From: Oppiella nova
Lineage: Eukaryota; Arthropoda; Arachnida; Sarcoptiformes; Oppiidae
NCBI GenBank assembly: GCA_905397405.1
Contig: CAJPVJ010000244.1
Location: 1 to 26,278, forward strand
DNA: 26,278 bases
Direction of reading: 5' to 3'
Position 1 is the stretch's first letter; the number at the start of each line of letters is the position of its first letter. Below the pieces are notes generated by a model that was not told the origin of the DNA, did not search any database, and was given only the letters and a program-made list of their open reading frames with translations. Below are positions 11,300-21,565 of this stretch, piece by piece. Position numbers and translations under genes: made by a program.

Positions 11300-12304
11300 A
11301 TTGAGATGAAAAATATAAAAAAGAGAGTAAGACTTAGACATCAATTGAGAATTGAATCTTATATGATATGAATTATACCAACAATAATAGCGATAGATAT
11401 ACAGTGCATCTGATGCCCCATAGCTATAGCCATCCTTTTTATCTATCATTTTCTCTCCCATTCACTCCCTGTGTCTCTCTTTATTTCATTAGGTCTGTAG
11501 TCATTGACAGCACAGGGATGGGGAGAGTGTGAGAGAGAATAGGAGAGAATGAAAAAGAAAATATATTTAACTTGACTTCAGGTTCTAATTCCCTAACAGT
11601 TAGGTTGGGCTCCAATTAACTTTCAAATGGTTGGGCACATGGATCTGATTTTCATTAACAACAAAAAGGGCACAAATTTTATTTATTGATCTCAGGATCT
11701 GTGTACTCAAGAGTCTCACTCACTTGAATACATCCCAATTGTGTGTGTAGTCTAAGAGTTAAGTATAAGTATATATAAAAGAAAAAGTTATTTAAAACAA
11801 GAAAAATAAAATTTATTATTGAATACCAACGCAGACTAATAAGACAGGCATTGATCGCCAGTCCCTTGATATGGCATATAAGACAAGAGATTACACCTTA
11901 ACTATCAATAATAAATAATAAGTATAATAAGAGGCACAAGAAAACGAAAAAAAATAAATAATAAACTGAACCGAAAAATAAGTAAAATTAAATGACGCGT
12001 AAAGTGAGTACACTATACACACAACGAGACAATAATACTACACGAAAATAATTTTTTGAAAATATTATATATCCTATCATAGTAGTAGTAATAATAATTT
12101 GTTTGGAAAATGCATTTCTCGAGTCAATCATTAAAATTCTTGCGATTTTTTTCTGTTTAACTATTATTTGAGATTATTATAGATTTTTGTGTCGGCAATG
12201 GATTTGCTGTTGTCTTATCTATTTTGCAGTAGTGATGAGTCTATCGTTTTTTTCGTAGGATTTTTGTGTATTTTATTTAGGAGTTAATCGCAAAAATAAA
12301 ATCA

Positions 12305-12306
<2 letters not shown>
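11300..12306. other. AT-rich non-coding stretch
   Basis: Purine-leaning near 11510-11560 (GAGAGTGTGAGAGAG-type), then AT-rich. No 9-mer, gene or RNA signal. Confidence 0.55.

Positions 12307-12348
<42 letters not shown>
12307..12348. repeat. (TC)n microsatellite
   Basis: Twenty-one TC units. First tract after polarity changes from GA to CT. Confidence 0.98.
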
Positions 12349-12351
<3 letters not shown>

Positions 12352-13595
12352 AACAAAACAAAGTCTCTCTCAAACAAAATACTCGTCTCTGTCTTCATAC
12401 ATATAATGATATTTTGTCGATAATAGTTAACTACAAAAACAAAATACATTAAAAAACTACTTTTCCGATCAGATATCTCTCAGCCATCAAACTCACTGCC
12501 AGTGTCTGTGGACCTGTCGGTGGGTTCAGTCAGCCGTACGGACACAAGAAATGCCGAAATATTTGTGTCTCTCTTTCTTATATATTATTGATATTATGGG
12601 AAAAAAGATGACATAAAATCTGTAAACCATTCGTAAGGTATAAAAAAGCTTTTTTGTCAAAGTCTTAAACTATAAGCCTTTTTGATATCCAACACATCGT
12701 ACGGGATATGAATCGTAATTACATTCTTACAGTGCATTTCACATATTATAAGGGGTTAGGGATGTGACTATACAAACAGTCTTAACAAAATACATATAAA
12801 TTATACTAATTTTATTTTATATGTAAATAATAGATAATTTTATATTATATTGTTTGTTAACACTGAATAATAGTACCCAAATATAGACCCGGAATATATT
12901 TTGTCAATAAAAGCTGATGTTGAGGTGATGGGGCGGTAGTGATGGTTACGCATCACCAGTCAGTATAAGACTTTGTGAACAAAACTGTACAAAATTATAA
13001 TTAAACTCAAATCAACAAATCTGTGTCCAATTGATAGACACACTTGTTGTCAAAGTTACATCAAAATACAATCAATATCACCGACATTTGTATTTTAATT
13101 TTTTTTTTGTTTTAAAGGCTTACGACTTGTGACCACAAAATTGTATGATATTTTTGAATCGATGAGAATATATCCATAGATAATGAGTATATAATGAATG
13201 CATCGAAAGCTTACCTAAAAGACAGAAAAATAAGATATAATTTAATTAATCAATTTATTAAAAATTTAATTATTTATATAAAATTTAAAATGATTAATGT
13301 TCCCAATGTCATAAATTTAAAATATGTGGCAAAGTCTAAAAGTTTTTAATAAAGTAGAATAATTTAAATTGTATACATTAAATTATATTATACAATTAAT
13401 TGTTTGTACACTATATGGAAATATTTGCTCAACAAAAGTGGGAGTGAATAATATTTGTATGTTTTTATGTTTTCAATGGTATTTGTTGTGCAAAAGGGAT
13501 GACATAATGAAGAGGGAGACCAGACTGACAGTCGAGTCGATGGATGTATTCATTTGCAAATTCATGGAAAGGGAGACACAACTGAAGAATTCTCT

Positions 13596-13597
<2 letters not shown>
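12349..13597. other. AT-rich non-coding stretch
   Basis: No exact 9-mer. Degenerate copies are TGCCAGTGT near 12498 and CACCAGTCA near 12956. The latter lies in a G-rich islet at 12915-12960. No gene signal. Confidence 0.5.
12922..12950 (+). repeat. Diverged 29-bp dispersed word, copy 2
   Basis: Gap-free alignment to 2955-2983 with 23 of 29 identical positions, both containing GGGGC and GTGATGGT. Confidence 0.3.

Positions 13598-13649
<52 letters not shown>
13598..13649. repeat. (TC)n microsatellite, longest in the window
   Basis: Twenty-six uninterrupted TC units. Confidence 0.98.
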
Positions 13650-13652
<3 letters not shown>

Positions 13653-13874
13653 AGTATGTGTCATAACATGAAAAGAAAATCACAGCAAAAAATATTTTTA
13701 TCAGGTCTTCGGTATTCTTGACGACCAATTATATGGTGTTATTCGTGGATATCTGTGCAGCTCTTCAGACTACATGTGCCGACAATTATATGTTTTGAGA
13801 GACAGAGAGTTAGACACAGAATGCGAGGAGAAAAACATGAGATAAATGGATGGAAAGGAATACTATTTTTATGT

Positions 13875-13914
13875 GGGGAAAGGGATGTTGAGTAGGGGAA
13901 CGGGTGGATAAGGG
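13875..13914 (+). other. Putative G-quadruplex motif
   Basis: Five G-runs of three or four at 13875-13878, 13882-13884, 13895-13898, 13902-13904 and 13912-13914, with loops of 3, 10, 3 and 7 bases. One loop exceeds the strict limit of 7. It stands out because such runs are rare in this AT-rich sequence. Confidence 0.45.
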
Positions 13915-14029
13915 ATTGTGTGTTTGGCGAAAAAATACGACAAATGCAAGGATTGATTTTCTCATTAGTTTTTATTATAGGATTTTGTGTTACATTTATT
14001 GAATGAACAAAAAATAAAATCATACTTTT

Positions 14030-14830
14030 GTCTCACAAAACACACACAAGTCTATCATTAAATTTGTTTCAATAATTTTGTTTTACGATTCTTTAATACA
14101 TAAATAGATTATTAATTATAAGCCAATGTTTAATGCTATGTTATTTTATTGCTTTTGCTATATTTTTAACGTTTCAATTCAACAAAAAAAGTTAAACATA
14201 AATATAGTACTAATGTTTTAATTACTTTATATTAGTGTTTTTATTATATTAATAATGTTTCATGTAATGTGTGTTTCGTTTTTTATTGTATGCAAAATGA
14301 TTGAATGTTTTAAAAATAAATGTGATTTAATAACACTTTGTGTTATCGCGATGTTGAATGAGAAAATTGTGACACAAATTTATAAATAATAATCACTTGA
14401 TTTATATTTTATTGTTAATAAATATAATTACGAATCGCTAGTCGAGTGAATAATTTAATGTATTTTCTATTAATACGATATCAACAGTAGTTTTCTTATT
14501 ATATGTATGCCTTATCTATGAGACAAAACACAAAATTTTAAATCTTATTTTACTTAATACCCGTTTCTGAAGGACAAAATTATACTCAGAAATATAATAC
14601 TAAATAAAAAAATTGTGACACATAAACAAAATTTGTAAAACTTAAAAATTAAAAACAAAACAGAATTTCTAATGTTATTTCCCATTTTCACAGAATATAT
14701 TAGTCATAATTGAATGTGTAATGCATTGTAAGTACAGAATCCGTATTAAACTACATAAATAAATAAATAAAATTCATTTTTGATTTTGTTATGTAATAAA
14801 TAAATTTATATTTTATATGAAAAATATTTC
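14030..14830. other. AT desert
   Basis: About 800 bp of nearly pure A/T with no microsatellite, 9-mer or coding signal. Confidence 0.6.
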
Positions 14831-15550
14831 CCGATATCATTAACACAAACTACTGGTGTGTATGTATATGTGTGTACTCTCCCAGTGTTTTTGTGTGCCA
14901 TTGCTTAGAGCACTGGTAGGCACACACACCTCAAAAAAATTTACTCTATGAAGGAATCGATGCGAGAATATTATTGATCCACAAAATTCTCGCGAACCTC
15001 CAGTTCCCCTGAATACGATGCACACAATATTACAGTGCATGATGTATGGAAAGCCTAAATTTCATTGCAATACATTGCAAAGTAATGCCAGTCGACTGTG
15101 AAATGCCATTCCTAGTCGATAGGCACCGACTATTAAGATCTACTGTACTCTATGGCCCCTAACATCACAGACAGTATACACACGCTATTAGTTAGTGAAG
15201 TGAATGTTATATCAAATGCGAGTTCACTATCAAAACTATGATATATTTGCGCTCATAGTATTAAATGCACACTATTTTTAGATATAAAGCTACCTATTTA
15301 TACAGTATATTCAATAACATATATACACTGTAGTAATGAATAATTTAAAAACACAAAACTACTTTAATCTCATTAATGATTATTTAATGATATAATTGTA
15401 AACCTCTTTGGCAAATACGACTAATAATAGGAGCGATGTTTTTCACCATTTATTTAAACGTCAACTTTCTGTATATATAAATGTTATTGTGTTGTATATA
15501 AGTGTTGTATATATATCTCTTCCTTTAGATAGATATCTCTCTACCTATCG
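14831..15550. other. Non-coding islet
   Basis: Mixed composition at 14840-15240, with one exact 9-mer and one variant (TACTGGTGT at 14851-14859). AT-rich afterwards. Frames of up to 66 codons show no recognisable domain. Confidence 0.5.
14910..14918 (+). other. Interspersed 9-mer, TG form
   Basis: GCACTGGTA within TTAGAGCACTGGTAGGCAC. Confidence 0.6.
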
Positions 15551-15551
15551 T

Positions 15552-15591
15552 TCTCTCTCTCTCTCTCTCCCTCTCCCTCTCTCTCTCTCTC
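15552..15591. repeat. (CT)n microsatellite, interrupted
   Basis: CT array interrupted by two CCCTC steps near 15568-15578, so older than the perfect arrays. Confidence 0.95.
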
Positions 15592-16130
15592 GTATAATCT
15601 GATCATTAAAAATGAATAAATACTGCTTTAGTTTCCATACATATATATTAAGCTTAAATGCCATTCGAGTGATACACCAGTGATTGCAGTGATATTTAAC
15701 GGGAAATAATTGATACGAAAAGCGAGAGAATAAAGAGAAAAGAAATATAATAAAAACAATAATGAATTTGAGATTCAATTCAATTCACACACACATTGAG
15801 TATTCAATGCCAACACCAGCACTACCAGCCCTACAACAAAAAGGCCATTAATAGTGATTAGCGATAAGACATATAACTTATAATGATTTTCTTGGGATTA
15901 TATTTCTAATGTGTTTTTGTTTCTATAAAAAAGAGACACAAATGAATATATATTTGTAATGCCGGTGCCGATGGGAACGGGAGTTCAGCGATGCATCGGT
16001 TCGACACCTTTAATAACATAACCGAAAAAAATTGTTTTTCCGAAAAATATATTTCAGAAATCCGTATACTTTTAGGAAATGTATTTGAAATTGATTTGAA
16101 TGTATCGTTAGGTATGGCCAGTGAGAGAGA

Positions 16131-16139
16131 GCACTGGTA
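16131..16139 (+). other. Interspersed 9-mer, TG form
   Basis: GCACTGGTA within GAGAGAGCACTGGTATGCC, the fullest match to the extended consensus. Confidence 0.65.
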
Positions 16140-16363
16140 TGCCATCGATAGAGAGAATATTATTTATTGTATGTATGCTTAACCATATGCCAACCCCCTT
16201 GTAACCCCCGGTGCCCTTTTTTATTCATGTTCACTACCTGTGCGTTCAATACCTGTGTTTTATGCCAAACACAAAATATATTGTTTATTATCATATATGG
16301 GGTTAACGTGTCTCAAGTCAAGACATGTCACGGTTTGGCCCCTAAAAACATGTCTAAAATTGA

Positions 16364-16372
16364 GCACCGGTA
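16364..16372 (+). other. Interspersed 9-mer, CG form
   Basis: GCACCGGTA within TTGAGCACCGGTATATC. Confidence 0.6.
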
Positions 16373-16660
16373 TATCAACACACAGGTACTTTGCAAAAAC
16401 ATATACATAATTTTTTGAGACTAAAATACACGATAAGAACACTAAAAGTGGTATTTAAAGTCAAATTGTAGACAACATTAAGCATTAAGATTGTGTTTAT
16501 CGCTAAAAAACAAAAATTATTATACCATTTGAGTTGATAGGGATGTACTACGAGAGCACTTGTATCCCAAACGCCTACATCTCACCAAAAAACATTTTAC
16601 AGTGAAAATTGCTTTCTGAATAATCAGATATAATATATGCCAGTCCCTATTCATCCATAA

Positions 16661-17580
16661 CCTGATTCATATTGTGTTTAATGCAATTTAGTGCAATCAA
16701 AAAAGTAGTATTATTTATATATTTATGTAATGTTTGATTTAATAATTGCAAACCACTTAATATTTGCGATTATTTATGCGTTATTTTATTCATAGGTCTG
16801 GTCTGTTTTAATGCGAAATATACATATAAGGCATAGGGAGGGTATGGTAGGGAGGTCTAGTATTACAAGGGTTTCTAATTTTAATTTCAATTTTTATTAT
16901 ACCTCGAAGTGCTATAAAAATTTTGCTCTTTTTCCCATTTTTATTTAGACAATAAACAGCTTTTTATTATAATATCTCATATAATAAATACAAGTATAGT
17001 TTTATCTGAGCAAACAGTTTTGTGTTAAGTATCAAAATATATAAAACTAAAAATTTGTTTGAGTATTATAATAAATTTAATTAAAATTATAATTATTTTC
17101 CCCACTTATTCGCGCAAATAAAATGTGATTTAAATATTTATTAATATTTTTGTTATTTAAAACTTTTATCTCACCAAACACTTAATAAAATTAAATTATT
17201 CATCAAATATTATGTTCTCAATTACATTACATTAAGTGTTATTTATATAATCATTATTTAAAAATTGCTTTTATTTTTCAAAATGTATTGAATATCTCGC
17301 ATATTTTGCATATAAACTCATTCTCTATTATATTATAATGATTTCCCATATAATGTGTAGAAAATATATTTTCCCTAAAATTATTGAATATATTATTAAA
17401 TATTTTTTAGTCGAGACTTAAAATACACTCTGAAATGCACTCAAATTTTAGACACAATTATCTGCGAAACGTATCGTAAAAAACAAAGAAAACACTCAAA
17501 ATATATAATAACTGATGAAATCTGATCACTGGATGACTGAATATAATTATTATTAATGGAAACACAGAATATCTCAAATA
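16661..17580. other. AT desert
   Basis: Nearly pure A/T apart from a short G-rich spot near 16835-16870. No microsatellite, 9-mer or gene signal. Confidence 0.6.
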
Positions 17581-17927
17581 TATTATTAATACTCGGGATA
17601 CCAGTGCCCTCTCAATGGGTCGACGCATCGAAAAATTACACACAAATCGCTAGAAAATACATATATATTACCCGATAATAATAATCGTAAAAATAATATT
17701 TTAAAAAATAGTTTTTTTGTTTTCAATGCACACAAGAAATTATGAGTTCCTAATAGACAGGGAGGAAACGGATGGCAAAACATCTGCCATACAAGTCGTG
17801 TATGTATTTTGTAGTTCACGATAAATGGTTAGCGTTTTTCGGGAGCCATTGTTAGCTCATATTATTAGAGACTGACTTCAAAAAAACAAATATGTATTTA
17901 ACAGTAATTTATATTTGTATTGCGAGG
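17581..17927. other. Non-coding flank of the tandem array
   Basis: Small islet at 17590-17635 carrying a 9-mer, then AT-rich DNA up to the duplicated block. No gene. Confidence 0.5.
17599..17607 (-). other. Interspersed 9-mer, TG form on minus strand
   Basis: TACCAGTGC on the + strand, followed by CCTCTC. Confidence 0.6.
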
Positions 17928-18176
17928 GGTAGGGGTTGAAATGTGGACCAAATTAGATGGGATGTTCCTGCTCGTTTGGGGAACTACACTCTGTCTGCCT
18001 CCAAAAAACTATTATTAAACAAATGAGTTGTAAATACAATGCCATTCCTTATGATAGACTGGTATATCGGTTGTCAGACAAAAGTATTGCTTAAAATATT
18101 CTGTTATTTATTTAATACACATAGAGTTTAAAGTCGAGAGACAGTAATAGGGAAAGGGATATATGGGAACCGATAA
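17928..18176 (+). repeat. Tandem unit 1 (A+B)
   Basis: First 249-bp unit, from GGTAGGGGTTG to ACCGATAA. Confidence 0.95.
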
Positions 18177-18439
18177 GGTAGGGGTTGAAATGTGGACCAA
18201 ATTAGATGGGATGTTCCTGCTCGTTTGGGGAACTACACTCTGTCTGCCTCCAAAAAACTATTATTAAACAAATGAGTTGTAAATACAATGCCATTCCTTA
18301 TGAATCATAAGTTATGATAGACTGGTATATCGGTTGTCAGACAAAAGTATTGCTTAAAATATTCTGTTATTTATTTAATACACATAGAGTTTAAAGTCGA
18401 GAGACAGTAATAGGGAAAGGGATATATGGGAACCGATAA
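18177..18439 (+). repeat. Tandem unit 2 (A'+B')
   Basis: 263 bp. Identical to unit 1 except for 14 extra bases at about 18303-18316. Confidence 0.95.
18296..18316 (+). repeat. Foldback insertion inside unit 2
   Basis: Where unit 1 reads CCTTATGATAG, unit 2 has CTTATGA-A-TCATAAG followed by a second TTATGATAG. The added bases form the reverse complement of the adjacent heptamer and then a restart, as expected from a local template switch during copying. Confidence 0.7.
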
Positions 18440-18566
18440 TTATGATAGACTGGTATATCGGTTGTCAGACAAAAGTATTGCTTAAAATATTCTGTTATTT
18501 ATTTAATACACATAGAGTTTAAAGTCGAGAGACAGTAATAGGGAAAGGGATATATGGGAACCGATA
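18440..18566 (+). repeat. Tandem unit 3 (B'' only)
   Basis: 127 of the 128 bases of B, ending at CCGATA. The start coincides with the B boundary, so this was a second, smaller duplication event. Confidence 0.93.
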
Positions 18567-18815
18567 TATTAAATTAGAAAAGGCGTGAAAGTGAAGGCAC
18601 CGACAGATTATGAGTGTAGTCATCATCTCATCACTACTACCGCACCTAATACTGAGCGCCGGGTTTCAAACCCATGTGTTATTCAAATGGTAATCCTTTT
18701 GGTAGAAAAAATAGCTTATAATTCAATTTTCAATATAATTCTAGTCTCTCCCTCACTGCCAGTCTGTATGTGTGTATCTATTGAGCTCCTCATCCTCTTT
18801 GGCATATACTGCATA

Positions 18816-18824
18816 TACCGGTGC
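18816..18824 (-). other. Interspersed 9-mer, CG form
   Basis: TACCGGTGC on the + strand. Confidence 0.6.
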
Positions 18825-19003
18825 TGTTGTGCTAACCAATAGTTAATCGACTTTGAAAAAGGAAATCACATTTTCTATTATTTTTACTATTCATTCAATA
18901 ACTGTTACGATAGACGAGTCTCTAATAATAGTCTCTCACATAATAGGAGTCTCTCTATTCCCTACTCCTCAATGATTCACATCCCTATCCATCACTAATT
19001 CTG

Positions 19004-19036
19004 CTCTCTCTCTCCCTCCCTCTCTCTCTCTCTCCC
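19004..19036. repeat. (CT)n microsatellite, impure
   Basis: CT array interrupted by CCCTCCC near 19014-19020. Confidence 0.9.
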
Positions 19037-19277
19037 TATTTTCTCACTGTTAATATTGAATTCAATTATCGCAGATATCAATACACCTCTTATTCACAGT
19101 CAGTTTCTCACTCGCAATCTATCCACTCATTTGTGTAACAATTTTTGGAGATTCAAATGCAACTGAAAATGGTTGCTACACACTACACATCACTGTCACA
19201 TCCCTGTGCTCTCACTGTCTCTCTCTCACCCACCAGTTGTGTGAATGGGAACTGTTTCAGTGATATTTCTTGAGGTC

Positions 19278-19279
<2 letters not shown>

Positions 19280-19315
<36 letters not shown>
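19280..19315. repeat. (CT)n microsatellite in copy 1
   Basis: About 15 CT units, then CCCTC. Confidence 0.95.
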
Positions 19316-19316
<1 letters not shown>

Positions 19317-19360
19317 GACACACAGTTGGATACAATTCAGGCCCCGAAGTGATATTCCCG

Positions 19361-19369
19361 GCACTAGTA
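19361..19369 (+). other. Interspersed 9-mer, TA form
   Basis: GCACTAGTA, followed by GTG. Confidence 0.5.
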
Positions 19370-19437
19370 GTGTATGCGACAGCAAAAAAATGGCAATCGG
19401 ATAGCACTGTCAGCATGCGGTCACGGGTTATGGATGA

Positions 19438-19446
19438 GCACAGGTA
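19438..19446 (+). other. Interspersed 9-mer, AG variant
   Basis: GCACAGGTA within GATGAGCACAGGTATAC. First AG-centred variant. Confidence 0.55.
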
Positions 19447-19805
19447 TACATGGGATATAAAAACAGGGATCACCAGACAATAAACAGCTCAAAATTGTTA
19501 CTTAATTCAATAAAATACCCCCCGGTTTGACATACTATTACAACCGAGACAATATTAATGTAGTACACTGTTAATATTGAATTCAATTATCGCAGATATC
19601 AATACACCTCTTATTCACAGTCAGTTTCTCACTCGCAATCTATCCACTCATTTGTGTAACAATTTTTGGAGATTCAAATGCAACTGAAAATGTCTAATGG
19701 CTGCTACACACTACACATCACTGCCACATCCCTGTGCTCTCACTGTCTCTCTCACCCACCAGTTGTGTGAATGGGAACTGTTTCAGTGATATTTCTTGAG
19801 GTCGA

Positions 19806-19833
19806 TCTCTCTCTCTCTCTCTCTCTCTCTCTC
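19806..19833. repeat. (CT)n microsatellite in copy 2
   Basis: Fourteen uninterrupted TC units, without the CCCTC end of copy 1. Confidence 0.95.
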
Positions 19834-19878
19834 AGACACACAGTTGGATACAATTTAGGCCCCGAAGTGATATTCTCG

Positions 19879-19887
19879 GCACTAGTA
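19879..19887 (+). other. Interspersed 9-mer, TA form
   Basis: GCACTAGTA, the duplicate of 19361-19369. Confidence 0.5.
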
Positions 19888-19955
19888 GTGTATACGACAG
19901 CAAAAAAATGGCAATCGGATAGTACTGTCAGCATGCGGTCACGGGTTATGGATGG

Positions 19956-19964
19956 GCACAGGTA
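19956..19964 (+). other. Interspersed 9-mer, AG variant
   Basis: GCACAGGTA, the duplicate of 19438-19446. The A two bases before the G of GCAC has become G, so GAGCAC reads GGGCAC. Confidence 0.55.
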
Positions 19965-20082
19965 TACATGGGATATAAAAACAGGGATCACCAGACAATA
20001 AACAGCTCAAAATTGTTACTTAATTCAATAAAATACCCCCCGGTTTGACATACTATTACAACCGAGACAATATTAATGTAGT

Positions 20083-20614
20083 TTATATTGAAAACTACAA
20101 TTTAATTGCACCGAAATTACGAGAAATATTTACCCTGAGCACCCCCTCCCGGGGTACGGCCACAGAAATTGGCGGATTTACTGACAATAGTCGAGACAAT
20201 AAAGTAATACATTTTGAAAAATGTCTTATTATTACTCGTATTATAAGATTTTTGTCGTAATATTTTCGCTGAGAATATATTCTCGTAGTATTAGTTCAGT
20301 AATTGAAAACATATATCAGTCATCATTTTATTTTCAAAATAGCATTTTTGGGCATTATTTGAGAAATGTTATTTTTCTACTATTTTAATGCCATTTGTTG
20401 TATCGACTAATACTCTAAGAGATTTGTATTTTTTGTGTGTCGGACACAAAAATGTCTTATTTATTGTTCAGTCAGATATCTATCCGTATATTCCTTTGCC
20501 AACAAATTATTGGTATGTATTTCACAGTCACTGCAGAGAAATAAAAACGACTTAAACTTTTTTATTACGGAAATTAAATCTTTGAGAAAAGTCGTAAAAC
20601 GTTTAGAGAGATTG
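20083..20614. other. AT-rich non-coding stretch
   Basis: Contains one G+C spot with CCCTCCCGGGG at 20140-20160. No gene or RNA recognised. Confidence 0.5.

Positions 20615-20650
<36 letters not shown>
20615..20650. repeat. (GA)n microsatellite
   Basis: Perfect from 20615 to 20642, then GAAAGAGAGA. Polarity is back to GA. Confidence 0.95.
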
Positions 20651-20692
20651 TTCACTTATTATGCAAAAGCGAAGGGATTTTAATCTAATGTC

Positions 20693-20711
20693 GAGAGAGA
20701 GAGAGAGAGAA
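20693..20711. repeat. (GA)n microsatellite
   Basis: Nine GA units, about 45 bp after the previous tract. Confidence 0.93.
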
Positions 20712-21102
20712 AAGTTTCTGTATTTTTAAAACTCCTTAAAAAATATATAATAAATTTTGCGCAAAAATTTATTTTCTTATATTTTATTTATGAGTCTTTA
20801 GTCTCTAGAAACGAAACGAGAATTTCGTTTTAAAGCGATTAATAAATATTTTAAATATACTTTTTACTCGATTTTTATTAGCGATTCATAAAAATGCAAA
20901 AATAGACCCAAAAATAATAAACATATTTCGAGTTTGGAATTATTTGCCAAAAATATATGATTTTTTAATTCATAGATTAAATTCGTGACTAAATATTAAT
21001 TGTTTTGCAATTAAGAGACGACTCACACAGACGTGAATACTGTAGTTAGAAAAATAAAATTATATTTTTCGTTAAGTTTTTTAAATACTTATTTCTCAAC
21101 AC

Positions 21103-21103
<1 letters not shown>
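20712..21103. other. AT-rich spacer
   Basis: Nearly pure A/T, nothing recognised. Confidence 0.6.

Positions 21104-21141
<38 letters not shown>
21104..21141. repeat. (AG)n microsatellite
   Basis: Nineteen AG units. Confidence 0.98.
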
Positions 21142-21142
<1 letters not shown>

Positions 21143-21530
21143 ATTATTTTTATATAAATTATTCGCCGCTCTTTTTGAACATTAAATATAAAACAAGTTT
21201 TAAAAAACATGAGAGAAATATCTTATGGTTTTCGAGTGCTATTTATATAAATATATTATTTCGCATATATTTCCCCATATATACCCTCATCATTGAGAGG
21301 GAACAGGGAGATCAGGAACATCCGAGTCATTATAGCCCGTGTGTGAGCGCACAACCATTTTGTCCGCAATTAATCAAAATTAATTAATAATAGAAATCGC
21401 TTTTAAAAAACAAAATTCAAAGAAATTTTTCACTCGTTTCGCGCATAAAAACGAGAGAAATATTTCTTGTATTTAATGAGAGAGGGATTAGTAATAAAAT
21501 GAAAAATAGTAATACAGTATTAACGAGAGA
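21142..21530. other. AT-rich non-coding stretch
   Basis: Short frames only. A small G+C spot at 21295-21365. Nothing recognised. Confidence 0.5.
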
Positions 21531-21556
21531 GTGAGTGGAGGGGACGGGGAGCCACA

Positions 21557-21565
21557 GCACAGGTA
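21557..21565 (+). other. Interspersed 9-mer, AG variant
   Basis: GCACAGGTA within CACAGCACAGGTATGTG. Confidence 0.55.

Larger units (their letters stand above)
15592..16660. other. Non-coding mosaic
   Basis: AT-rich with islets at 15940-16010 and 16110-16380 that hold two exact 9-mers and variants (TGCCGGTGC at 15960-15968, GCACTTGTA at 16556-16564). Short frames occur on both strands, and none is recognised. Confidence 0.5.
17928..18566 (+). repeat. Nested tandem array (A-B-A'-B'-B'')
   Basis: A 249-bp block (A, 17928-18048, plus B, 18049-18176) is repeated at 18177-18439, and B alone is repeated again at 18440-18566. I see no substitutions between copies by eye. The only length change is a 14-nt insertion in A'. 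The near-perfect identity implies very recent duplication, or an assembly artefact. No frame in it is recognisable as coding. Confidence 0.95.
18567..19044. other. Spacer between tandem duplications
   Basis: Mixed composition. An 85-codon frame (18585-18842) ends in a hydrophobic Cys-rich stretch but resembles no known protein. The 9-mer at 18816-18824 lies inside it. Ends in an impure CT tract. Confidence 0.45.
19045..19564 (+). repeat. 520-bp duplication, copy 1
   Basis: Carries a CT array at 19280-19315, GCACTAGTA at 19361-19369 and GCACAGGTA at 19438-19446. An open stretch on + reads through the array in both copies. In it four of the five differences change an amino acid, which gives no sign of protein-level selection. 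Confidence 0.93.
19045..20082 (+). repeat. 520-bp tandem duplication
   Basis: 19045-19564 (520 bp) is repeated at 19566-20082 (517 bp). Outside the (CT)n array I count seven substitutions, all transitions, plus a 7-nt indel (TCTAATG present in copy 2) and a 2-nt indel in a short TC run. Divergence is about 1.5%, so this is older than the 17928-18566 array. Confidence 0.95.
19566..20082 (+). repeat. 520-bp duplication, copy 2
   Basis: 517 bp, abutting copy 1 after one base. Its CT array (19806-19833) is shorter than that of copy 1. Confidence 0.93.

Noticed and set aside
13369-13671. 100-codon + frame ending in a Ser-Leu repeat
   Set aside because: The repeat is the translated (TC)n microsatellite. 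Long openness comes from the array having no stops in this frame.
15990-16012. GGTTCGACACC, similar to a tRNA B box
   Set aside because: The flanking bases cannot form a T-stem, and no matching A box or acceptor stem is present.
16321-16355. Two CATG-centred decamers (AGACATGTCA and AAACATGTCT) resembling p53-family half-sites
   Set aside because: One has a mismatch and the spacing of 15 bp is longer than typical for a full site. Chance is likely.
18655-18680. GGGTTTCAAACCC, T-arm-like hairpin
   Set aside because: Only three G-C pairs close a seven-base loop. The rest of the stem and the tRNA body are absent.
19183-20001. Frames on both strands through the 520-bp duplication
   Set aside because: Openness is helped by the CT/GA array (Arg-Glu or Ser-Leu runs), and differences between the copies are mostly amino-acid changing, so no protein-level constraint is seen.
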